45,850 nucleotides of DNA from Rozella allomycis CSF55 (Eukaryota; Rozellomycota), in assembly GCA_000442015.1 (NCBI GenBank), contig KE561091.1, positions 1 through 45,850 on the forward strand. The letters run 5' to 3'. The translations under genes and the position numbers were made by a program. Below, in pieces: positions 22,134 through 32,370 of the stretch (its first letter is position 1; every line of letters begins with the position of its first letter). A model generated the notes under the pieces. The model did no database searches, was not told where the DNA came from, and was given only the letters and a program-made list of their open reading frames with translations.

Positions 22134-22635
22134 TTATTCTTGCGTATCCATTTCCATTTCTGATGTTTCTTTTATCTTTTGTTTTGCAGCAAGGGGTGAA
22201 ATAATGAGGTCAATTCCTCTTTCAACTTCGAGATGCATTTCCTTTCTCTCCTGTTCTTTCTTGTGTTTCATACGATTAACAAAAAATTGTCTTGCTCTGT
22301 TGCTCTTAATCTCTTGAATTCTTTTAATTGCTTTGACGGTTGTTTCCATCAAGTTTCTGTCGTATCGAACTGGAACGTTTCTTCTCTTCTCAAACTCAAA
22401 TGTTGAGTCCACAGTCATTTCTTTTCCAGCGCTTCGTCTAAATGCCTTTGTCCATTTGGTTTTTCTTGGATTTCTCTTCATTTTAAAGTTCTTGTGACAT
22501 TTACTTCTGCAAAAACGAAAAATCTAGAAATCTTTTATAGAAACATTTGTTTACCTTGGCATCATTTCTTACAAACATTATACCATGACCGGGATAAACT
22601 GTTGAAGAGCAAAAGAAACACTTTTCTAAACGCAT
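22134..22635 (-). CDS. RLP24: RLP24 ribosome biogenesis protein (RSL24D1)
   Basis: Assembly factor that holds the place of ribosomal protein L24 on pre-60S particles and recruits the AAA ATPase Drg1. 156 aa from two exons (31-nt intron 22524-22554). N-terminal zinc finger [20 protein letters not shown]...[10 protein letters not shown], then [34 protein letters not shown], nearly identical to the family core, and [26 protein letters not shown] motif lies upstream of the start (about 22646-22652, minus strand). Confidence 0.96.
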
Positions 22636-22687
22636 TTTTCAATACGTGGCTTGGACCTTCCAGTCACCCAGGGGCTAGTTGTGAATT

Positions 22688-23032
22688 ATGACCAAAAGAG
22701 ATTATCAAGAATATATATGCGATGTTACATCAATAGATAATGTACAAAAGAAGCTTAGAACAATCAATTTAGAAGTTCCTGTTAGGCCACTGCAACTAGG
22801 ATTTCTTTTACCCGATAATTCTAGGATATTGACCAAAGTTTTTAATACTCATACTAAAGCTGTAGATCTTTATTTTTGGATGTCCAAAGACATTTTGAAT
22901 AAAGACCCCAGTGAGTTTGAAATTAAGTGGTACCCTTTGAACTCTCTTCCGGCAACAAATGATAAGCTTATAGACATTGGAGTTAAGGTGAACACATTTT
23001 TCTTTGTAAATATTTTGTAGATACGATTTTGA
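22688..23032 (+). CDS. Hypothetical protein with ubiquitin-like (UBX-like) segment
   Basis: About 100-110 aa. LQLGFLLPDNSRILTKVFNTHTKAVDLYFWM resembles the first half of UBX or other ubiquitin-like folds (LPDGSR...F...DLY), and KLIDIGVK sits near the end. A 33-nt GT-AG interval (22988-23020) would extend it by IRF before TGA; unspliced, it ends at 23020. Divergent from RLP24 with 52 bp between the starts. Function unknown. Confidence 0.5.
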
Positions 23033-23759
23033 TTACTAAGGTCTCAAAATAAATGCATATTTGTACTTATCCGCATGTAACTTCTGAGATTAATCTANTT
23101 TATTTAAAAGTTTACGCCAGTTCCTTTTTGCTAATGGCATGCGCGATACTGCCAAAGGATCACGCCCATTCATTTAGAGTTGATTCCATACAGAAAGGGG
23201 AAAATATAAAACCTTGTCCTCACACNCATTAAATCGGTTACTATTTTCAAAAACAATTCAGGAATCCATTTTACCGCATTCTTCTATCGCTCGGGACCTT
23301 CATTTACCGTTTTCCTTATTCGAATCCCGTGTGAAATGTAGACTCTGTCGCCCCATGTGCTTATAGTATTATAGTATCTTAATCCTCATAAATTGGATAG
23401 TAATTTAAAAGATAAATGAGTAAAACGAATGTCGATGATGAATTATCCCAGCATGTTGTTCTACGATTGCGGAGTTGCAGAATCCATACATTAATGATCT
23501 CACTTCGAGAATAGTTTACTATTAATACGTTGTACTAAAAAAGGCGCCATTATATATAAAATAAAAACGTTTTCGTGAACTTTCGCGAGGATATATCATG
23601 ATGTAGACAAATAATTATTCTTGGCAAATCACCATTAAAGTTCGATTTAAATTTTTAATTCAGAAGATGCTTAATTGCTTATGCCAATGAACACCAATAA
23701 GTTATGCGAATTGTTTTATACATAGGTCCGGGAATTATCATTTATTTCTTATAAACTAA
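23033..23759. other. Intergenic region, 727 bp with two Ns, nothing recognised
   Basis: The longest gene-free stretch here. It contains single Ns at 23098 and 23226, so sequence may be missing. No ORF above 60 codons, no convincing tRNA (a TTCGAATCCCG string lacks stems) and no repeat is visible. Confidence 0.5.
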
Positions 23760-25394
23760 TTAGCAATCACCAAGCAGAAATTTGTAGACAAGCAAGCCGA
23801 CATCTCGATATTTTAAAAGATTACGCGTGCCTAGATTCAAGAAAAATGCTTTGATATCTGGACCGATGCCTGTCTCTTTGAAAATTATTCTAAAGTAACA
23901 ACCATTTCTTGGGATTTTAGGTGTTATATGTAAGTTGAACGATTCTACTTCGAATTCAACATGAGATAGAGGCTTCGGTTGGCGATTTGTTACAAGGGTA
24001 TCGATGAGATTTGAAAATGGAAAATAGTTAAAAACGTATAGCAGACACTTTAATAAATCGTGAACTATTTTGTAAAATGCTTGATTTAAAGTGAATAACA
24101 AATAGTAAACAAAAACTGTTGGAAAAAGGAAAGTCAATACCGTAAACATAATTGTACCTAAAAGTAATTGATTAGAAGAAAAATCGGATGGTTCAAATCT
24201 ATTTCTCAAAACGTTATATTTTTTCCCTTGGAATAAATGAAACAACGAAATTAGTAGCCCGATGTGCCAATGGTATATTCTTGACGTCATTGAATAAAAC
24301 AATGTGAAGTGAAAGTATGAAAATGAGAAAATATCAATTATGAGAGACAAACCTAAACTTAATCCAATAATTGACACGAAAGCTATGATTACGAGGATAA
24401 ATGGAAGAGCCCATTTCAGTGGAAGAATAGCGCTAGTCCAAATCTTTAATATCCAAAGAAATAGTTCCCCCAAAAATTTATCCAAGTTGTTGTTCAACTT
24501 CAAGCCAGCAGGCCAACCCATCAACCAATGTATCATTTCTTCCAGTTTGTACAGCGCACTATTAGTATACACGTCAACAATTTTTTGTGATAAGCATTTG
24601 TGATGATACAAAATGAAGAAACAAAATAGTGATCCAACTAGAGTGTCAACAATTAACTGAACACATTCTGATCGACTTTTCCATTTCTTATTCCTTTTTA
24701 GCTGAGTTAAGAAAAACGAAGTATTAAAAATTCTGTTGCTATTTTCAGACTTTTCATTATGCTTGTTGTGATGAATTGCGCGCGGGTTTTCGATACCCGC
24801 GTCGTCGATTTTATTTTGGACCGCATTATTTAAAAATGGAGTTTCGCTTATGCATCTTATCATCCTCGTAAAATCACTCTCGTAGTTAAATTTTTCATCA
24901 ACGAGTTGTTTTACAAATATGGCCCTCTTTATTGACAACATGGAATAAAAGAATATCTGAAAGTCCTTTATGGCAAATGCATAATTGTAGCAGTGTAATT
25001 GTCTTAAAATAGGTATTTTATGTTCCACTATCTCAATTTCAATCCATAAATTTGCATTTTCCCTGTATTTAGCAAATTCTTGTTCTCTATCTGCTGGTTT
25101 TTCCAAGTAACAATAACCGATTATTAAAGCTGGTGAAAACTGTGATTCTCTATTATCATAGTGTCGAACTTTGTTATCCACATTTTGTAATGAATCATCA
25201 AAGACAATTGACGAAATACATGCTGTAAGACTATCAACATTCCAACCAACAAGATAGCCTATACTAAATTCAATTGGAATAAAATGATCCTTTGGCCATA
25301 CAATTTTGCTAATTTCTGCTTCCACCATTTGGAAATATAGAGAATACTTTAGGAAAGTATCAAAAATATGAAATAGTGCTTTATTTTGATTCAT
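23760..25394 (-). CDS. GPI1: Gpi1/PIGQ, GlcNAc-PI synthesis subunit
   Basis: Membrane subunit of the complex that transfers GlcNAc to phosphatidylinositol, the first step of GPI anchor synthesis on the ER. Single exon, up to 544 aa, with multiple membrane segments in the second half. Family core: MIHWLMGWPAGLKLNNNLDKFLGELFLW, FSYFHFTLFYSMTSRIY, ISLFHLFQGKKYNVLRNR, SSNQLLLGTIMFTVLTFLFPTVFVYYLLF. The upstream Met at 25394 lies inside the last codons of the PAS kinase gene; MVEAEISKIVWPKDH (Met at 25328) is an alternative start that avoids the overlap. Both genes are on the same strand. Confidence 0.95.
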   Translation of the reverse strand: MNQNKALFHIFDTFLKYSLYFQMVEAEISKIVWPKDHFIPIEFSIGYLVGWNVDSLTACISSIVFDDSLQNVDNKVRHYDNRESQFSPALIIGYCYLEKPADREQEFAKYRENANLWIEIEIVEHKIPILRQLHCYNYAFAIKDFQIFFYSMLSIKRAIFVKQLVDEKFNYESDFTRMIRCISETPFLNNAVQNKIDDAGIENPRAIHHNKHNEKSENSNRIFNTSFFLTQLKRNKKWKSRSECVQLIVDTLVGSLFCFFILYHHKCLSQKIVDVYTNSALYKLEEMIHWLMGWPAGLKLNNNLDKFLGELFLWILKIWTSAILPLKWALPFILVIIAFVSIIGLSLGLSLIIDIFSFSYFHFTLFYSMTSRIYHWHIGLLISLFHLFQGKKYNVLRNRFEPSDFSSNQLLLGTIMFTVLTFLFPTVFVYYLLFTLNQAFYKIVHDLLKCLLYVFNYFPFSNLIDTLVTNRQPKPLSHVEFEVESFNLHITPKIPRNGCYFRIIFKETGIGPDIKAFFLNLGTRNLLKYRDVGLLVYKFLLGDC

Positions 25395-28245
25395 ATCGAT
25401 TAAACCATGTGTGGTTACACGCTATTTCAGCGGTTATTCTTTTATCGACATCGGGTTCCAGTAGTGATCGCAATAAACTTAGGGATTCTAATCTGTAATG
25501 GTATAATTCATTACGGTTTGAAAGTACAAAGGGTATTCGAAGCCTGAATTTTAGAATTTCTTCAACATTGTAGAATGGATTTTCTTTGTATATTAATGTG
25601 TACAGAAGAACGCCAAGTGCCCAAACATCTTGAGGCGGGCCAGTATAAAATTTTCCCGACATGATTTCTGGAGCCTAAAATACTACATTTATATTGATGT
25701 TACAGCATAATCAAGTGTTCCACAAAATGACTTGAAAGGTTTTCCGGGCTTCACATAGCTGCTAGACCCGAAATCAATTAATTTGATATTACAATATTGA
25801 TCAAGAATAATATTCTCATCCTATTTAAATATACTCTGTCTAAAATACCTTGATGTCCCTATGTACTATGCCATGTTTATGCAAATGACAAATGGCCTGT
25901 AGAACCTGATAAAAAATATGTTTCAACTCCATTTCAGACATGCCTGTATGAATTTCTATGTAATCAAATAAGTCCATTCCATATCCATGCAGCTTCATTT
26001 CAACGTAATAATAGTCTCTGTCTTCGAAAAACCGTGTCATATCCACCAAATTAGGATGTGAATTGTAATGAAGAAAATTAAGTATTTTGATTTCACTTGG
26101 GACTAGGCCAAGTTTGGAATCTTTCTGCCATGATTCTATTAAGATTTTGTTCTTAAAAATTGATTTTAATACATATTTGGTCTATGAAATATAACTGGGC
26201 ATATTACTCTATCTGAATCACCTTTTCTTCTCACTAACTTGACATGCCCATAAGCACCTTCCCCCAAATCGTCTACAACTTCGTAGTCGGACATTTTAAC
26301 ATTCTTGTTGGGAAATTCATCATCTGAATAATCTAAATTCTCTTTATGTATTGGGGACTCTAGCAAACCAAAAATGTCATAAGATGAACTAGATTCTGTC
26401 ACCTGAATATCACTTTCTATCGATTGTCCCTTTCTCGGAAGTGAAAATGAAATCCAGCACATGTATTGAATAATATCCTTCTCTCTCAGTAATTTTATTT
26501 GCACCAGAACACCAAATTTTGTTCCGTCACGGTGATATGCAATACAAGGAATTCGTTTCGAAATGTTAGTAGTTGGACCGTCTTTTGGTAACGATTCTGG
26601 CAGTAAATTGGAATCTTTCAAAACTTGATTAAAATCAGGCAATAATGAATGTATAAACCATTTGTTTTCTAGTTCTTTGGCCGATATACCAAACAAATAT
26701 TTCGTAAAAAGTGAATTCGTCGATATGATTAATCCATTTCTATCGGTAAATATTACACCCGACAATTCAGGGACAGTTATTACATCAAGCTGAGAAAGAT
26801 TGTATTCTATTTCCCTTATTTGTAGCACCGCAGGTATAGATATCTGATTCCCACTAATGCCATAATACTTTCCTTCTGTAATCATGGCTCTAAATCTTGG
26901 ATGAACTGCAAAGCCATTTTTATGCTCTTTAATTTCAACTAAAGGCGCATCGTTTGGTGTAGGTCTGCTAGCAAAGCCGTCAAGGCTCAATGCAGGTACT
27001 AGTCTAGCTAAATTCAAGTTTGTCAGAGTGCCCTCTGTATATTCAAGTAAATCCAGAAGCATCGGTGTAGCTTCAATCAACTCTTTTATGTTACCCTTTC
27101 GAATTTACCAGTCAATCTTACTTCTGTCGTAATGACAATTTTCAGCACTTGTTCATCCACCTTTTGTAGAATCCATAAAAATATATCCTTTCCTTCATTA
27201 TCCTTGTGTACTCGTAAATAGACTGAAGCAGATACTGTTTTTTGGGAGTCATTCTGATTTATTAAACGGGCCTATATAGAAAAATTGAACTTCATATTTT
27301 ACTATTTTTCCTTTAATTATGGCTTGATCAATCATTCCTTGATGCTTACTTATTATCGTGCGATATTTTTCAGCATAGAATGGCGTGAAAAACGTCCAAA
27401 CTGACTTGCCGTGAGTTTCCTCGACATTGACACCCAAAAGATATTCCAGAGATTTATTAGTCATTAATATTAAAAAATCTTTGTTTGTAACGATTATAGC
27501 ATCATCTGGTATCATGTCAAATCTGTAAGACCAATGTGCTACAGGTATGTGTGTGGGTGTTCTAACAATTGACGCTGGTATCAAATCAAGATCTTTGGTT
27601 TCAATTTTTATAGCGTTTTCAACGTTGTCGTTGCCTTTGCCCTTGTCCTCCTTTACTTTCTTTTCTAATTTTGCGGAGGATGTTTTCCACAATTTATCTT
27701 TCAGGCTCATAAATTCCAATGCTCTTTGCCAAGCGGACACTCTGTATTTTGCACCGGACTTTTTATCAGCAAATGATATACCAAGCGGGGAGGAGAGTAT
27801 CTGGTTGATGTCTTCTTCTTTTGCAAGACCATTGACTCGCATCCTGCTAAGAGCAAAATTGCTTTCATTTAAATCTTTCAGCTTTACGGATCTGTTTGAA
27901 TATTGTTCACCATTTTACGAAGTAGGCATTGGTGGAGAAATAAAATCTGACAAAACCTTAATTGATGAAACAATTAGGGCATGATCATTTAAGTTTAATT
28001 CATATCTATGCATCCAATCTTCAAGAGAAATAAGATCTAGCTGTAGTATGGATAACTTCAAAGTTTCTGTAACTTCTTCACTCCTGAATCTTCAAACAAG
28101 AGCAGATTTACCTTTTCCGTAACGTCAAAAGCTCATCATGGCTTAGATTCTGCGATTGTTTAATTTTTTCAATTATTGAAGGGAGCTCTAAATGCACTAG
28201 AGATGAGATCTCCTCTCTCATGGCATTTGTTGTCGGAGAAAGCAT
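25381..28245 (-). CDS. PAS kinase (PASK/PSK)
   Basis: Nutrient-sensing Ser/Thr kinase with PAS sensor domains; yeast Psk1/2 direct glucose toward structural polysaccharide. Introns 25675-25703, 25821-25848, 26182-26207, 27083-27108, 27892-27918, 28084-28111 (26-29 nt). About 900 aa. One PAS domain surrounds AIIVTNKDFLILMTNKSLEYLLGV and a second surrounds GVIFTDRNGLIISTNSLFTKYLFG. The kinase has LGEGAYGHVKLV, VLKSIFKNKI (catalytic Lys), HRDIKDENIIL, LIDFGSSSYV, FCGTLDYAAPEIM and DVWALGVLLYTL. As in animal PASK there is no need for activation-loop phosphorylation sites to be obvious. The frame changes once near 27253, between GPFNKSE and NDSQKTV, probably a consensus error. The stop overlaps the possible GPI1 start. 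Confidence 0.93.
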
Positions 28246-28338
28246 AGGTGTCAAAAATAAATAAAAACAAAAATAAATAATGACAGGTATAGTAGTTTGA
28301 AAAAATTATCTATTTTATGTTGTTGTATTGTAAATTGC

Positions 28339-28345
28339 AAGCCAC
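28339..28345 (+). promoter_or_regulatory. GCCAC motif upstream of the HP1 gene
   Basis: AAGCCAC 15 nt before the start codon; one of nine genes here with GCCAC close upstream of the start, in the gene's own orientation. Confidence 0.3.
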
Positions 28346-28359
28346 AGATAACGCCAGGT

Positions 28360-28991
28360 ATGAAAGAAGAGACTGAAGAGCCTCTATACACAGTGGAAAA
28401 GATTTTGAAGAAACGCACACAAAAAGTAAAAACATTTTTAGGCTAACACAGGGTCGACTTCAATACCTTATAAAGTGGGAAGGGTATCCTGAGGACGAAA
28501 GCACATGGGAATATGCGTGTGGCATACATGCATACGACTTGATCGATGAATTCGAAAATAAGTTAAAGGCTCAAAGGGGAAAGAGAAAATCGACTGCCGA
28601 GAACACCCAGGAGGAAGAAGAATCGGAGGTTTCATCAAGTGAAAAGCCTAAAGTTAAAGAAGAAGAGAGACAACCGGAAGAAGAGAGACAGCCAGAAGAA
28701 GAAAAACGCCCAGAAGGAGAGAGAAGGTCTAAAAAGAAAAAGGCGGCCGTTAAGGAAGAAGAAGCAGGTGTTCTTGATGATCCTTCAAAGTATGATTTTG
28801 ACTGGGAAGAGAATGTGAGCAAAATAGTAAACTTAGAGAAGACTTCCCAGAAAGGAGAATACTTAGCTACTATATCCTGGAAACACATTAAAGGTCTTTC
28901 TATCTTTCCTATGAGCGTTTGCAGAGAAAAATGCCCACAAAAGTTGATTGATTTTTTCTGTAAATTTATTCACTTTTCGAAACATTTATAA
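28360..28991 (+). CDS. HP1-type chromodomain and chromoshadow protein
   Basis: Heterochromatin protein that reads methylated H3K9 through its chromodomain and dimerises through its chromoshadow domain. 201 aa with one 26-nt intron (28426-28451). Chromodomain, residues 9-60: LYTVEKILKKRTQK/GRLQYLIKWEGYPEDESTWEYA, with the aromatic cage residues Y, W and W visible. An acidic-basic hinge contains two near-identical copies of EEERQPEEE. The chromoshadow domain begins DFDWEENVSKIVNL and ends ...KCPQKLIDFFCKFIHF. It implies H3K9-methyl silencing in this organism. Confidence 0.93.
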
Positions 28992-29031
28992 ATCTTATGA
29001 CATTTTTACGTTTGAAAACTAATTTTGCTTT

Positions 29032-29598
29032 CTAATATTTTGTTACGTCCATTTCAGGGTGTTGAGCTTGGAACTTTTTTAGCATTTCCATTTTCTTTAA
29101 ATCATCACTCGTTGGCTTCCCCATGGCTTTTTGATTTTGGTCAAACATCATCTTTTCTACCATCGCTCTTGTTTCACCATCCAAGTCTGATAATTTAGAG
29201 TTCTCTGGCTGTATTTTAGTTGTATCTACCTTTGGATGACCTTCGATAACGCATGCCCACCACTCCATTTGATTTTTCTTTTCTAAATGCACTTGAATTT
29301 CTTTTTGGCTATCTGAGAAATAGCTAAGCTTTAACATTACCAAGAGTCCATGTAGAATCATCAACAATTATATCTTTATGAAGTTCACCACTTATGATGG
29401 GTGCTTCATTGTTTAATGCGACAACCAACTTTTTTCGAGAAATTTCTACACGGATTTGCTTGCTTTTGGTACCAGCTGGTACTGGAATAACTAAATCAAC
29501 ATCTTGTAATGTTTGTTTCCAAGAATATGGCAGTTCTATAAATGTATAATGTTCAAGTTACTTGATTGTTCGTCAAGCTCTTTCGATTCGAGTGTCAT
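29032..29598 (-). CDS. NudC-family CS-domain co-chaperone
   Basis: 170 aa with introns 29313-29340 and 29536-29561. CS (p23-like) domain: [38 protein letters not shown]...[32 protein letters not shown]. The tail [35 protein letters not shown]...[10 protein letters not shown] is nearly identical to animal NUDC, which assists Hsp90 and dynein/Lis1 function in nuclear migration. The N-terminal region of long NudC proteins is absent; this is the short form. Confidence 0.95.
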
Positions 29599-29725
29599 GA
29601 AATGTGGCGTTGCATTTTGGATGATAGGAAAAGGAGATCTGCTAATTCGAGAGCGATTGATAAGATTTGTTATTATTTGGAAATTAAATGTTTATTTATA
29701 CTAACAAAACAAACTTCATCTTGAA

Positions 29726-31708
29726 ATGAGCCTAACAAGCAAAAGAAGGGACAAAAAGTATCTTGATACGTTACTAGAAATATATTCAAAAAAAGAATAT
29801 CACAAAGGAATTGTAAAATTGCGACAAAATTTGGGGAGTGGAAGATTTTACCAATGGAAAATTTGCTACGTGGAGCTGTTAGGTGACAAACTTTACGTGT
29901 GGGGCCCTGTGAATATAAATTCCATAAATCTAAATGACGAAGTAGTAGAAAAAATAAAGAAAATGACAACGTATGTAGCGATTCACCTGAAGTGTTCGAT
30001 TATAAAATTCTCAAAGTCGAATGATTTTGTAATTGAAGTAAATTGCACGAACAATGAAGACTTTTCTATCATGTGTCAAAATTCTGTGACGCAGGAAAGG
30101 TGGATTAAAGCGTTGCACCATTCTAGATTTGAAAAAATGCTTTTGGGCATTTGCATCACAAGAAAAATGATTCTTTTAAAGGAAAATGCCATTTTCTATG
30201 ATACTGTTACACTTATTCATGATAATCATAACAATATAGTCATATCTGAGGTCATTGATGTTCAGCTTCCAGGAGCTACAATATTTTCGTCATGTAAATG
30301 TGAATTGGAGTATTGCTTTAAGCTCTATCAATTGAAGACTGATCAAGAAACAAAATTCAAGTTGGCATTACATTCCAGTAAATTAAAGATTCAATCTACC
30401 AATGATTCAAAATTATTTTGTGAATTTAAGCAAATTCATCGTAGTTATGTTCTAATTGATAGTGTTCGCGATACAATTCGTGTCGATGGTGTGGCTTTGA
30501 CATCCAAGGAACCAACTTTTGCTTTGTTTCGAGTAAGGCAAGAAGATAGTTTTATAAAATGGTTAACGCATTTGCAATATTGTAATACTGGTGTATCATT
30601 GTGTACGTCAGCCATTTCTCTTCCTGTTGATGTGCTTGATAACCATTTGAATATTAAAGGGAAAGATCTATTTCTTTCAACTAATAGCATGCAATTAAGA
30701 TTAGAAAATCATTTAAATAACTATTTTGTGGATGCTATGTTTCTTAAAGAATTGTTTAAGAATGGAAAGGGAAGTGAAGAAAACATAATGGTATACAATG
30801 GTGATTCAACTCATTCTGACAGTGAAAATTCTTTATCTGATTCTGAATCAGAAAATTTATCATCTTTTGAGGAAACGAAAATGAAAGTTAGACCAATGAG
30901 GCCTTTGAAAGTGTTTTCAAACAGTTCATCCTTTTCATCTCTAAAAGAAAGCGCGTCAACAACATCTCTAGTTTCAAATACAACTCCTTTACGGTTAAAT
31001 CAAATGAAAAAGTCTAAAGTCAGACAACAACAAAATAACTTTAATGTGAATCAAAGTAAATCATTAACGAGGGCCAAAAGTGAAAATGACATTCAACAAA
31101 ACTCAAAAAAGCCCGTCTCCAAGAATACACCATTTAGATTTGCTGAAACACCAACTTCCGCGCGTAGATTTTATTGCCCACCAACACCATTATTCTACAA
31201 CAATCAACATCAGTTTTTGCCAAATTTTCCTGTTTATCCTTTTTCTCCGTTTGGTTACCATCCTCCTACATTGCCTCTTTATCCACATCCATTAACACCA
31301 AATCACTTTGGCCATTCCCAACAATCAAATTTTCAACCTCCTCAGACAAGTTACGATGAAATTAATGTTCTCTTGAAATCATATGAGAATGAAGATGAAA
31401 GTTATCAAAAAATGTCAACACCAAAGCTACCAAAATCAAAAGAATCCAAAACTCCAATTCCAATGGTGTTACTATCTTTCATTGACAGAGTCGTAGATGC
31501 TAAACCTTACCATGATGTTTCTGTCAAAGAATTATTCCTGGCCTACGAAATTTGGTCAAAGATGTATTCAATTATAGTTCACGTTGATGAATATACCCTG
31601 GTTAAGGCTATGAAGGCAAAGGAATATCAACTTGAATTAATCAACGATCATCAAAATCATTATTCCTCAAGAATGGGCTGGAAAAATGTAGCTTTAAATA
31701 AAGTATAG
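29726..31708 (+). CDS. PH-domain protein, Caf120/Skg3-like architecture
   Basis: Single exon, 660 aa. The N-terminal third contains a PH-like fold: KGIVKLRQNLGSGRFYQWKICYVELLGDKLYVWG to RWIKALHHSRFE, then a second possible PH-like segment ending FIKWLTHLQYC. The rest is low in hydrophobics and rich in Ser, Asn and Pro, with poly-aromatic FPVYPFSPFGYHPPTLPLYPHP and a conserved-looking helical end (VSVKELFLAYEIWSKMYSIIVHVDEY...MGWKNVAL). PH domain plus a long disordered tail resembles fungal Caf120/Skg3, linked to CCR4-NOT and polarity, but I cannot confirm this. It starts 128 bp from divergent NudC. Confidence 0.5.
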   Translation: MSLTSKRRDKKYLDTLLEIYSKKEYHKGIVKLRQNLGSGRFYQWKICYVELLGDKLYVWGPVNINSINLNDEVVEKIKKMTTYVAIHLKCSIIKFSKSNDFVIEVNCTNNEDFSIMCQNSVTQERWIKALHHSRFEKMLLGICITRKMILLKENAIFYDTVTLIHDNHNNIVISEVIDVQLPGATIFSSCKCELEYCFKLYQLKTDQETKFKLALHSSKLKIQSTNDSKLFCEFKQIHRSYVLIDSVRDTIRVDGVALTSKEPTFALFRVRQEDSFIKWLTHLQYCNTGVSLCTSAISLPVDVLDNHLNIKGKDLFLSTNSMQLRLENHLNNYFVDAMFLKELFKNGKGSEENIMVYNGDSTHSDSENSLSDSESENLSSFEETKMKVRPMRPLKVFSNSSSFSSLKESASTTSLVSNTTPLRLNQMKKSKVRQQQNNFNVNQSKSLTRAKSENDIQQNSKKPVSKNTPFRFAETPTSARRFYCPPTPLFYNNQHQFLPNFPVYPFSPFGYHPPTLPLYPHPLTPNHFGHSQQSNFQPPQTSYDEINVLLKSYENEDESYQKMSTPKLPKSKESKTPIPMVLLSFIDRVVDAKPYHDVSVKELFLAYEIWSKMYSIIVHVDEYTLVKAMKAKEYQLELINDHQNHYSSRMGWKNVALNKV

Positions 31709-31743
31709 TTTTGAACATTAAAAGAAATGGCACAAGTGGACCT

Positions 31744-32235
31744 TTATTTTGGACATGTTTTCCCTCTCTCTTCAAAGTCTTTACTTTCCCAATTAGGTCT
31801 TTCTTTACAACAAAGTCTCTTAGCTCCACTCCACTGGCACTCGGCCTTAAGGGGGGGATTCATTTCAAGTTTATATTCCTCATTTTCTGAGCATGGATCT
31901 GGAGAACAACTAGGGCGAGATCCGAACCATTTGCACATATATTTTCGAGGTCTCTTGCATTCATAGTTACTTTTATAAATCGTATTTTTGATTCCTGTTC
32001 CTATCTGCGTAAAATCTTGCTGCGATGTAACTCGTAGGAAGGAAGGAATTGAGACGTCATTCCCATCGGGGTCCTTGGTGTCGGCCGTGTCACAAATTTC
32101 TTCAACATTATAATTGCTAGTAGCTTCCATTGTAACACAATCCATACGGCCAAAAGTAAATGGGTCAAAAAGTTCTGCAAGTCCTACACCTAGAAGAGAG
32201 GTCAATACACCAAGTCTCACGAGTTTCATGTACAT
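31744..32235 (-). CDS. Small secreted cysteine-rich protein, unknown
   Basis: 163 aa, single exon. MYMKLVRLGVLTSLLGVGLAELF is a clear signal peptide (the second Met is the likelier start). The mature part has ten cysteines, clustered toward the C-terminus (YECKRPRKYMCKW, PSCSPDPC, CQW, RLCCKERP, KTCPK), and no membrane segment. An even number of cysteines in a short secreted protein suggests a disulphide-stabilised extracellular protein. I do not recognise the family. In a parasitic lineage it would be a candidate effector; that is inference only. Confidence 0.75.
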   Translation of the reverse strand: MYMKLVRLGVLTSLLGVGLAELFDPFTFGRMDCVTMEATSNYNVEEICDTADTKDPDGNDVSIPSFLRVTSQQDFTQIGTGIKNTIYKSNYECKRPRKYMCKWFGSRPSCSPDPCSENEEYKLEMNPPLKAECQWSGAKRLCCKERPNWESKDFEERGKTCPK

Positions 32236-32370
32236 GCCCCGTAAAAGACTGCTATTTATATTTGCTATTTCGCCCCTGTTTTATCTAAAATTACACAGGT
32301 ATTTTTGGACATTCGGGCTTTAAATAGACTACCAAATAGGAGCAAGATATAAAATGCATAATTTTATAAT

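Noticed and set aside
23300-23360. TTCGAATCCCG as a possible tRNA T-loop
   Set aside because: Flanking bases do not pair on either strand and no acceptor or D arm is present.
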